Source: Chakrabartyella piscis
GTDB lineage: Bacteria; Bacillota; Clostridia; Lachnospirales; Anaerotignaceae
Direction of reading: 5' to 3'
NCBI GenBank assembly: GCA_030067835.1
Contig: CP092441.1
Coordinates: 2,914,001 to 2,978,000 of the forward strand
DNA length: 64,000 nucleotides
The notes under the pieces are model-generated. The model saw only the letters and a list, made by a program, of their open reading frames with translations, did no database searches and was not told the DNA's origin. Below, in pieces: positions 54,492 to 63,455 of this stretch. Made by a program: the position numbers and the translations under genes. The first letter of the stretch is position 1, and each line of letters opens with the position of its first letter.

Positions 54492-55184
54492 TTATATACT
54501 ACTACACCTTGCTTTTTTGAAATCTTCAACAAATTCATCCAGCATCACTTCACCAGCAAGTCTAGCCTCTATGGCTTCTTCCATTGTTTTGTAATTGCCA
54601 AGTTCGTATCTTTTCCCTCTGAATGTCATGGTGACTCGGAACGTGCCATTAGCTCGCTTATTCACACCTCGAAATCCACTTGTATTATTACTGGGTGTAA
54701 CTTTTGCCATAATTTTCTCGATGCAAGTTCCATCTACAAAATGAATGTTTTTCTTGAAATTTTCGACTCGTGTGTCATCACGCAGGCAACCACAGCTACG
54801 AGTTTTGCCGCTGGTCAAACTGTTTTGCACAATCACAATCTCCTTTCCGCACTCACATCTACATCTCCACAGAGTTTCCTTGTTTACCCCTGCGTAAGAT
54901 AGCACGGTTAATCTGCCAAAAACTTGTCCTGTTAAATCTGTCTTGGGCAGCTTATCATTAAGCGGGGGACTTGAGTTTTGAGTGCTACAATTTGGACATT
55001 TCGTACCACTTAAACGTTTTGCAACCGATTCTTGATATTGTTCTCCGCAATCCGTACATTCCCACCAAATCTTCATGTTGCTTGTTGATAGAACCATAGA
55101 GGGAGTTAAATCGCCATTTTCGTTTGACCATTCATCCAATAAAATTAAATTTTTATTTTCTATGCAATGTTCCTTTAATGTCAT
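54492..55184 (-). CDS. AP2-domain protein with zinc ribbons
   Basis: 230 residues from ATG 55184 (GAGGTG seven bases upstream). N-terminal treble-clef ribbon of the kind found beside endonuclease domains (WSNENGDLTPSMVLSTSNMK; WWECTDCGEQYQESVAKRLS; KCPNCS), a second Cys motif (WRCRCECGKEIVIVQNSLTS; RSCGCL), and a C-terminal AP2 domain (NTSGFRGVNKRANGTFRVTM). Bacterial AP2 proteins are mostly mobile-element DNA-binding proteins, often linked to HNH nucleases; no HNH motif is seen. First gene after the invertible promoter, so it could be a regulator of the operon. Confidence 0.85.
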   Translation of the reverse strand: MTLKEHCIENKNLILLDEWSNENGDLTPSMVLSTSNMKIWWECTDCGEQYQESVAKRLSGTKCPNCSTQNSSPPLNDKLPKTDLTGQVFGRLTVLSYAGVNKETLWRCRCECGKEIVIVQNSLTSGKTRSCGCLRDDTRVENFKKNIHFVDGTCIEKIMAKVTPSNNTSGFRGVNKRANGTFRVTMTFRGKRYELGNYKTMEEAIEARLAGEVMLDEFVEDFKKARCSSI

Positions 55185-55275
55185 TTTCACACACCTCTAC
55201 TTTCAATGTCATTCTGCACAGTAATGGTATTTTGCTGCTAACAAAACTCCATTTTTGCACAGCATTATTATGATG

Positions 55276-55318
55276 AAAAATAGAGCATATCCCTCAATAC
55301 ATAAGAGATACGCTCTCC
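55276..55318 (-). terminator. Terminator or attenuator between the invertible segment and the AP2 gene
   Basis: On the minus strand a 13-bp stem, AGAGCGTATCTCT pairing with AGGGATATGCTCT (two wobbles), 9-nt loop, then ATTTTTC. It lies in the leader that would precede the AP2 gene if the promoter were inverted. Confidence 0.7.
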
Positions 55319-55326
55319 ACACAAAC

Positions 55327-55350
55327 ACCACATAACTTTTATTATGTGGT
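55327..55350. repeat. Recombination-site-like inverted repeat, copy 1
   Basis: Perfect 9-bp arms ACCACATAA/TTATGTGGT around core CTTTTA. Its core is the reverse complement of that in copies 2 and 3, so it lies in opposite orientation to them. Confidence 0.9.
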
Positions 55351-55413
55351 ATTGAAAATACATAAAAATTTAATCCAAAGCAGTACATAACATAAAAAGC
55401 AACTAACGATATT

Positions 55414-55475
55414 AAAAAAACAACAAGACAAACAGACCGATTTTCAAAAAATGATGGATCGGTCTATTTGTCTTG
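55414..55475 (-). terminator. Strong leftward terminator inside the invertible segment
   Basis: CAAGACAAACAGACCGAT (55424-55441) pairs with ATCGGTCTATTTGTCTTG (55458-55475) over 18 positions with one mismatch. On the minus strand TTGTTTTTTT follows immediately. The plus-strand side has no T-run, so it is directional. Confidence 0.88.
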
Positions 55476-55514
55476 TCTTAATTTAAAAATATCTTATATC
55501 ATCGAAGAAACTAC

Positions 55515-55543
55515 TTGAATTTTTTGTTGATAAGGAGTATAAT
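55515..55543 (+). promoter_or_regulatory. Promoter inside the invertible segment, now pointing right
   Basis: TTGAAT at 55515, exactly 17 bp, then perfect TATAAT at 55538. In the present orientation it would make only a short RNA crossing sites 2 and 3 and ending at the hairpin and T-run at 55630-55659. Confidence 0.8.
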
Positions 55544-55576
55544 TATTACCATATATCGAGATATTCTATCGTGCCT

Positions 55577-55600
55577 ACCACATAATAAAAGTTATGTAGT
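55577..55600. repeat. Recombination-site-like inverted repeat, copy 2
   Basis: Arms ACCACATAA/TTATGTAGT (one mismatch) around core TAAAAG. Opposite orientation to copy 1. Confidence 0.9.
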
Positions 55601-55629
55601 TTGCACCAAAATTGGATATTAAAAGTTTC

Positions 55630-55659
55630 GCTACATAATAAAAGTTATGTGGCTTTTTT
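55630..55659. repeat. Recombination-site-like inverted repeat, copy 3, doubling as a terminator
   Basis: Arms GCTACATAA/TTATGTGGC around core TAAAAG (55630-55653), same orientation as copy 2, followed on the plus strand by TTTTTT. It ends 5 bp before the stop codon of the recombinase gene. Confidence 0.88.
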
Positions 55660-56506
55660 ATTCTCTGGAATAGGTAAGGTTCATTTTATCAATTTGCTTT
55701 GCGTGTTTTGTTCCTGTTTCCATCGTGTAAATACGAGTGGTGTTGATACTGCTGTGACCTAAGATGTCAGCCAGTCTGCTGATGTCTTTTTCTATTTTAT
55801 AGTAGGTTCTGGCAAATAAATGACGAAGATTGTGAGGGAACACCTTACGTTCAGAAACATTGGCTTCTTTGCAAAGTTTTTTCATCATCTTCCAGATGTT
55901 AGAGCGATCTAACGGAGTTCCGTTCTTGGTGATAAAAATAGAGCCATTAACAATATGGTTTTCCTTACAATATTGCTTCAGTGCCTTGCATAGTTCCTTT
56001 GGCAGAAAAACCGTTCTGTTTTTACCTTTGCAAGCTACCACGGTTCTACCTGTATGCAGAGCCGAAACAGTGATGTGTTTCAGTTCAGACACACGAATTC
56101 CAGTAGAGCAGATGGTTTGGAGCAGTAAGGACAATTTTCTGTTTTCCTTTTTCTCTGCCACCATAATGAGTCGTTCATACTCACGCTGAGTAAGCTCTTT
56201 CTCCGGGGTAGAAAAAATTTCTTTTTGAATTTTAAGTGGCTTTACTTTGAAGTTTGCAAAGCCTAGCCATTCTAAAAATCCATTGACTGCTGCAATGATG
56301 GAATTGACACTGGCTGGTGCATAGTCTTGAATCAGCTGTTCTTTGAATTTCATTACTTCTGCCTTGCAAAGCTCTTTTTCGCCTAAAAACGCAAAGAATT
56401 TTTTTGTATCTCTTAAATACTTTTGGATGGTGTTTTGGCTACGTTCTTCCTCGTATAAGTAAAGTTCATAACCGGATAGTTGATTCATGTAGTTGATCGA
56501 TGTCAT
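55658..56506 (-). CDS. Tyrosine recombinase, probable DNA invertase of the adjacent switch
   Basis: 282 residues, XerC/D-like. N-terminal SAM-like core-binding domain (about 8-80) and C-terminal catalytic domain with Arg138 (TGIRVSELKH), His225-Asn-Leu-Arg228 (FPHNLRHLFA), His251 and Tyr260 (LGHSSINTTRIYT). All catalytic residues are present. Its stop codon lies 5 bp from site copy 3. Short stand-alone tyrosine recombinases next to paired inverted repeats are the usual phase-variation invertases of Clostridia and Bacteroides. Xer-type chromosome dimer resolution is less likely given this context. Confidence 0.92.
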   Translation of the reverse strand: MTSINYMNQLSGYELYLYEEERSQNTIQKYLRDTKKFFAFLGEKELCKAEVMKFKEQLIQDYAPASVNSIIAAVNGFLEWLGFANFKVKPLKIQKEIFSTPEKELTQREYERLIMVAEKKENRKLSLLLQTICSTGIRVSELKHITVSALHTGRTVVACKGKNRTVFLPKELCKALKQYCKENHIVNGSIFITKNGTPLDRSNIWKMMKKLCKEANVSERKVFPHNLRHLFARTYYKIEKDISRLADILGHSSINTTRIYTMETGTKHAKQIDKMNLTYSRE

Positions 56507-56610
56507 AAATTGTCCTCCTAATAAATAGTGTAGTGGAAATCTGTTAAAAGCATAGTGGAAAATATTAGTAATTTTAACAAAGGGAGTTCATCCTCTAGAA
56601 AGAAGAGAAC

Positions 56611-56652
56611 CCCCTTCACTTACTTCCTCACTTCTAAGCCTTTTTTCAAGTC
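56611..56652. repeat. 42-bp direct repeat, right copy
   Basis: Starts CCCCTTCACTTACTTCCTCA and runs to the stop codon of the sigma-like gene. It matches 48459-48500 with one difference. The two copies bracket the 8.1-kb sortase-SLH-AP2-recombinase block. Confidence 0.8.
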
Positions 56653-57158
56653 TATTTCAAAAAATTCTTCAAACTTTTTTTCGCAGTGGCAATGGAATAG
56701 GCAATCGCTTGAGGTGAACAGTGTTCTTTCACTGCAATTTCCTCGTATGTGAGATCGTCAAAATAATACAAAATCACTCTACGCTTTTGTGTTTGTGGTA
56801 GCTGCTTGATGGCTTGCCATAGCTTTTCACTTCGAATCTGCTTGTCCACAATATCGCAGGTATCACAAACCAGATTTCCTTGTCTGTTGTAGATTTCATT
56901 TTCATCTAAGCTAATACGTTCTCTGTGGCGATCATACTCGTTTAGTTCGCTCAAATCGTCTAGCTCGAACTGGTTAAAGGTTTCGTATAAACTCTCGTCA
57001 ATCGGGAGTGCCACCTTGTTACCGTTGCCATCTACAAAAGTGATGATGTAAGAGTTTTGCTTTTTAGAATAACTGAGTTCGTATGGATTATCATTAGATT
57101 TCCTTCTTTTTGGAAACCTCATGGTATCGTTGTTTTCATATTTTTCATTTTTTGGCAT
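56652..57158 (-). CDS. Sigma-70 region 4-type factor of a mobile element
   Basis: 168 residues. Only the C-terminal third resembles a sigma factor: region 4 HTH at about 110-165 (LWQAIKQLPQTQKRRVILYY, DLTYEEIAVKEHCSPQAIAY, SIATAKKSLKNFL). No region 2 is seen, so it is probably an activator-like or split sigma protein, as often found on conjugative and integrative elements. Contains a CDTCDIV motif near 95. It begins 2 bp after the previous small gene, suggesting coupling. Confidence 0.82.
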   Translation of the reverse strand: MPKNEKYENNDTMRFPKRRKSNDNPYELSYSKKQNSYIITFVDGNGNKVALPIDESLYETFNQFELDDLSELNEYDRHRERISLDENEIYNRQGNLVCDTCDIVDKQIRSEKLWQAIKQLPQTQKRRVILYYFDDLTYEEIAVKEHCSPQAIAYSIATAKKSLKNFLK

Positions 57159-57159
57159 A

Positions 57160-57447
57160 TCATTCCAACCTTTCTAACATTTCGTTTTCGTTCAAAATGT
57201 TAGAAAAGGGAGGAGAGCGACACCTCGTAACAGGTGTGCCGATAAAAATAAAAAAGCCAAGCTCATCCCTTTCGGAATAGAACTTGGCATATAAAGCAGA
57301 TACAGTATATTTTACATATCGCCTTTGGCTTTGACTTACTTTATTTGATTTTTGACTCCAAAGGTGCTGTACATGATGGTATCGATACAGCAGATACTGA
57401 TATCTCTTTAATTCGTAATATGCAGAAAGACTGTAGGTGTTCATCAT
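57160..57447 (-). CDS. Small Tyr-rich hypothetical protein
   Basis: About 95 residues from ATG 57447, with GAGAGGA upstream. Tyr- and basic-rich (YYELKRYQYLLYRYHHVQHL), C-terminus NENEMLERLE. Its stop is 2 bp from the sigma-like start, which supports it as a real upstream gene. It overlaps another possible frame (57341-57562). No family recognised. Confidence 0.45.
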   Translation of the reverse strand: MMNTYSLSAYYELKRYQYLLYRYHHVQHLWSQKSNKVSQSQRRYVKYTVSALYAKFYSERDELGFFIFIGTPVTRCRSPPFSNILNENEMLERLE

Positions 57448-57562
57448 GTTCACCAATCCTCTCTACACAGCAAGCTGTGGGAGAACAGTTAGAGCAGCAT
57501 ACTCGCTGTGCCATATTCCAGATATTTACTTTTGTTGTCTGAAAATTTTCGAGTACCATCAT
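57341..57562 (-). CDS. Possible small Cys-containing protein overlapping the previous gene
   Basis: About 73 residues starting MVLENFQTTKVNIWNMAQRV, with AAGGTG just upstream. The N-terminal half, up to EHDEHLQ, carries a Cys cluster (VCCSNCSPTACCVER) and looks protein-like. The second half overlaps the Tyr-rich frame by over 100 bp, so one of the two is likely spurious or there has been a frameshift. Confidence 0.3.
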   Translation of the reverse strand: MMVLENFQTTKVNIWNMAQRVCCSNCSPTACCVERIGEHDEHLQSFCILRIKEISVSAVSIPSCTAPLESKIK

Positions 57563-57840
57563 GAACACCTTCTTTCTCATTTGATTACAGATAAAAAAAG
57601 ACAGAAAAAGTCTGCCCTTTCCCATCTCACATACATAGTTTTAGAATCCTTTGTGGTATAGTCATTTCGATGCACCTCCTATCAGCAAGGCTATACTGTT
57701 TCCACTAAAATAAAAGTACCGAAAAAGGGCGCGAAAAGTGCATAGGTTGGGCTCGTAAAAAAAGAGCCATTGTCAGCACCTCAAAAAAGAGCTACCATTA
57801 GTTTGTCTAGAACTAAGGAGGTAGCGGAAAGGTGATAAGA

Positions 57841-60351
<2,511 letters not shown>

Positions 60352-60364
<13 letters not shown>

Positions 60365-60591
60365 AATAGCTCACTCCTCTCCATCTGAAAGATTTTTGGG
60401 TGAAACCCCAGTTCCATGCCATATACATTGCCCAATGTTTGAAGTGTACTCATTTTTGTATCTTTGCTTCCTCGCTCTGCATCCCGAATTGTTCTAACAG
60501 AAATTCCACTGCGACCCTCTACCATTTCCTGCGTCATCCCTTGTTCTATACGGAACCCTTTTAAAGCAACGCCAAGTTCATTTCTAGCCAT
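60352..60591 (-). CDS. XRE-type helix-turn-helix regulator carried by IS21
   Basis: 79 residues from ATG 60591 (GGAGG eight bases upstream). HTH_3 fold: LGVALKGFRIEQGMTQEMVE, GRSGISVRTIRDAERGSK, STLQTLGNVYGMEL. Translationally coupled to the Spo0A_C gene. Lies inside the IS21 right end, so it moves with the element. Probable repressor of the passenger operon. Confidence 0.82.
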
Positions 60592-60818
60592 TGTGCACAC
60601 CTCCTTCTTGCATTCATTATACAAGAAGAATTTAGCAAATAACAGGAAGCCCACTTCCGTTTTCGACATTTTTCAGCAATTTTTTAAGTTTTTTCTCGTT
60701 AATGTTATTCCCCAATGCTGACCCTATGCACTTTTACGCGCCCTTTTTGTGTATTTTTAAGTTGACAAAGACACTATACCCTAATTATATCATAAATTAA
60801 AAAAAGCTTAACTTTTTA

Positions 60819-61601
60819 TTATATCATAAAAAAATTATGGATTACTCCAGTTGAGTAAACACTGTTTGTAACATTCAGCTTACCATTTCCACTTGTTGAT
60901 TTGATTTCCAAAGTACCATACTGCACATAAAAAATACATGTTGTTGATGTAACTGTATAGTCTCCCAAATCCACAATAATATTATCACCTGATCCAACTG
61001 TGATTTTTTCTGTAAGCGTTGTATCATCAATTAACACGACCGTTTCACCGCTTTGAGCTGCATCCATCGCGGCTGCCAACGTACTATATCCAACCTCGCC
61101 AATTTTTGCTACATCTTCATCGGCAATCTCCGATATTGTTGCAATGTCTTCTTCAAGGAAAGATATTGTCGCAACATCTTCTTCCACATTTTGCACTACG
61201 TCAACTTCTTTTGGTTCCATTTCTGTTCCTGTTTCTGTTCCTATTTCTGTTCCTGTTTCTGTTCCTGTTTCCGTTCCTGTTTCTGTTCCTGTTTCCGTTC
61301 CTGTTTCCGTTCCTGTTTCTGTTCCTGTTTCCGTTCCTGTTTCCGTTCCTGTTTCTGTTCCTGTTTCTGTTCCTGTTTCTGTTCCTGTTTCTGTTCCCGT
61401 TTCTGTTCCTGTTTCCGTTCCTGTTTCTGTTCCTGTTTCCGTTCCTGTTTCCATTCCTGTTTCCGTTCCTGTTTCCATTTCCATTTGTGTTTCTACAACA
61501 GTTGCCTCACCTTCCTCCGCAAATGCCGCCACTGGCACAAGCGCCATCACCATAGACAATGCCAAAACATATGACATCAATTTACACATAGCTTTTTTCA
61601 T
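60819..61601 (-). pseudogene. Truncated exported surface protein with (TETG)n repeats
   Basis: 261 residues from ATG 61601 (GGAGG upstream). Signal peptide KAMCKLMSYVLALSMVMALV ending AAFAEEG, closely related to that of the SLH protein (both with SYVLxLxMV); about 22 units of TETG; then the start of a larger domain (EVGYSTLAAAMDAAQSGETV, GDNIIVDLGDYTVTSTTC, EIKSTSGNGKLNVTNS), as in long pectate-lyase-like surface proteins. It stops abruptly in AT-rich DNA 45 bp from the IS21 end, without any anchoring domain. So it is very probably a truncated remnant that is still expressible. Confidence 0.75.
61219..61490. repeat. Tandem 12-bp coding repeats (TETG)
   Basis: About 22 copies of a 12-bp unit, GTTCCTGTTTCT or GTTCCTGTTTCC, with occasional GTTCCTATTTCT or ATTCC variants. 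In frame; slippage would add or remove TETG without frameshift. Confidence 0.95.
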
Positions 61602-61607
61602 AAACAT

Positions 61608-62103
61608 TCCTCCATTCTTTCCCCTAATTATTTAGCTTCTGTATTGGCGTTTATATAAAATAAAAAGCAGCAATTTACCATGCCTACGCACAGAAAATCA
61701 CTGCTTGTTTTTTTCATAAAATTCGGATACCAAAAAGGCAGATTTTGTTTGTCTGTCTTGTATGTCTTGTATGCCGTGTATGTCGTGTATGTCGTGTATG
61801 TTTATTTTATTTATCTCGTTTATCATTTCCACATTTGTCAACCTCTTTCACAAATATTTTATACACCCATATTATAACTCCGTAAATCAAACAATTGCAA
61901 GCTTTTTCTTATGAATTTAGTAGGTTTTTTAGGATTTTATGGATTTTATAGATTTTTTTACTATTTTCGCCATGTTTCATAAAACTTTCTCTCTTTTCTA
62001 GGCACAAATCACAAATCAAAACCACCCCTATAAGGGGTTATCTCTTGTGGTTGCCTCTTAAGAGGCACTGAAAAGTCTGACAATCACATAACTATTACTG
62101 ACT
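61608..62103. other. Spacer with GTGTATGTC microsatellite
   Basis: No credible gene. A 9-bp imperfect tandem array (TGTATGTCG / TGTATGTCT) runs at about 61760-61802. The right part holds hairpins CTCTTAAGAGG (about 62056) and GCCCCCTTACTCGGGGGC (62104-62121), the latter at the end of the TnpA fragment. Confidence 0.4.
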
Positions 62104-62125
62104 GCCCCCTTACTCGGGGGCTATT

Positions 62126-62345
62126 TTATTTGTCCTTTTTATCGTTATTGTCTTTAAATGGGTCTACATATTCTTTCAAACTTATTTGGTCATTCATTAT
62201 GTCATCTTTTAACTAATTATTTATATATTCTCTTATCGTGTTTTCATATTTTCCTGCTGTATCTACAAAATATCCTCGACACCAAAAATGTCGATTTCCA
62301 TACTTATATTTTAAATTTGCATGTCTATCAAAAATCATTAAGCTA
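62126..62345 (-). pseudogene. IS200/IS605 TnpA C-terminal remnant 1
   Basis: Minus-strand frame reads MIFDRHANLKYKYGNRHFW, CRGYFVDTAGKYENTIREYI, then a stop codon in place of Gln, then LKDDIMNDQISLKEYVDPFK. This matches the C-terminal third of Y1 transposases (motif GNRHFW...YVDT). A 19-bp hairpin CCACCAGTT/AACTGGTGG at 62347-62365 and the GC-rich hairpin at 62104-62121 would be relics of IS ends. Non-functional. Confidence 0.75.
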
Positions 62346-62443
62346 CCACCAGTTGAACTGGTGGTTTAATCATGCCTATTCGGCGCCAAATAAAAAAACA
62401 GCCTTTCCGTAGAAAGACTGCCTTTGAATATAATTTTTATAAT

Positions 62444-62655
62444 TTATGATTTTTCATCATCTTCACCACTGGATAAGTTGGCAGTGATAATATCAGAGAT
62501 TAGGCCAGTAAAATCTGCCGCTGCTTTATCAGTGAGTACAGGTTTTCCGGTTCGTTCTTCAATTTCTTTGCGTGCATTTCCTGCCACTGTGCCACCATCT
62601 TTTACAACTCTTTTATTTTCTGCAAAGGTAGTTGGATTTTCGTATCAACATATAT
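62444..62655 (-). pseudogene. C-terminal fragment of a BRO/DinD-like antirepressor
   Basis: Minus-strand open frame of about 65 codons with no start: NPTTFAENKRVVKDGGTVAG, NARKEIEERTGKPVLTDKAA, ADFTGLISDIITANLSSGED, ending DEKS. The GGxVAGNARKEIEExTGKPV motif resembles C-terminal tails of phage antirepressor or DNA-damage-inducible D proteins. The rest of the gene is missing upstream. A hairpin AGGCAGTCTTTC/GAAAGGCTG (62398-62423) acts as its terminator. Confidence 0.55.
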
Positions 62656-62659
62656 GATA

Positions 62660-63323
62660 TCCCACATAATCTCGCTCCAATCTTAAACCCAGCGAATAAA
62701 ATATGTATATTTAATTTCATGTGAATTTACAATGCTATAATGAAATAAGTCAATTGTATAAATATTAGATACCAGTTCAGAGGATTTGATAGCCTTGACT
62801 AGGCAATAAGGAAATTTCAAACGGAGAAATTAAAATGGAACACAAAGATTTTAAACTTGAGGGTTAGAAAAAAGATTTATTATATCGCATAGAATTTGAA
62901 AAATCAATGAAAAATACGATTGATTTATGGAAGGTTACTCAGGTGAAATACGCTTATTTTAAAGTTGCAACATTAAAACCTTCTATATAATAGACCTGTA
63001 CCAAGCAACAGTACACATAAGACTTTACAAATATCACCCACATGACTGAAATCTGTTGTAACAATAAGCACCTCTATTATCATGAGCAAATACAAAAGAA
63101 TATCAAACACTAATTTCAGAATTCTCATAATATCTCATCTCCTCAAAACAAATTGATTTGCAACAACGAAACAGACAAATTTATCATTCTGCGCATCGAA
63201 TACAAACGACTACTCTTAATCTATCACTCGTATATGACCAAATTAATGCGACAACTTATAAGAAATTCCTTACACCAAAAATGCACTGAATTTTACCGGC
63301 TGCTCCCTTACTCAGGGGCTTTT
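62660..63323. other. Degenerate AT-rich DNA
   Basis: No supported gene. A short frame after AGAAATTAAA at 62834 ends after ten codons and, past the stop, reads on as KKDLLYRIEFEKSMKNTIDL, perhaps a decayed small gene. The hairpin GCTCCCTTACTCAGGGGC at 63301-63319 mirrors 62104-62121 and marks the end of the second TnpA remnant. Confidence 0.4.
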
Positions 63324-63455
63324 TTATTTGCCATTCTTATTCTTGTCATCCTTAAATGAATCAATGTATTCCTTTAAGCTGACTTGATCGGTTATGATGT
63401 CATCTTGTAGTTGATTGTCTATATATTCTCGTATTTTTCCTTGTTTTTTCTTATT
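63324..63455 (-). pseudogene. IS200/IS605 TnpA C-terminal remnant 2
   Basis: Minus-strand frame GKIREYIDNQLQDDIITDQV, SLKEYIDSFKDDKNKNGK, stop. Corresponds to the last 40 residues of TnpA and is closely similar to remnant 1, including the GC-rich hairpin after the stop. Upstream coding sequence is absent. Confidence 0.65.

Larger units (their letters stand above)
55327..55600. promoter_or_regulatory. Putative invertible DNA segment (phase switch)
   Basis: A 225-bp segment between copies 1 and 2 of a 24-bp site in inverted orientation, 58 bp from a tyrosine recombinase gene. It contains a consensus promoter pointing right and a strong terminator acting leftward. As sequenced it would be OFF for the leftward AP2/bactofilin/SLH/sortase genes; inversion would turn the promoter towards them and remove the leftward terminator. 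Confidence 0.75.

Noticed and set aside
55658-56506. Reading the tyrosine recombinase as XerC/XerD for chromosome dimer resolution
   Set aside because: Its position 5 bp from three orientation-specific repeats in an accessory region fits a local invertase better; no dif-like 28-bp site was noticed.
61019-61574. Long plus-strand open frames across the TETG repeats
   Set aside because: They are antisense images of the 12-bp repeat, rich in Phe/Leu/Cys, and lack ribosome sites.
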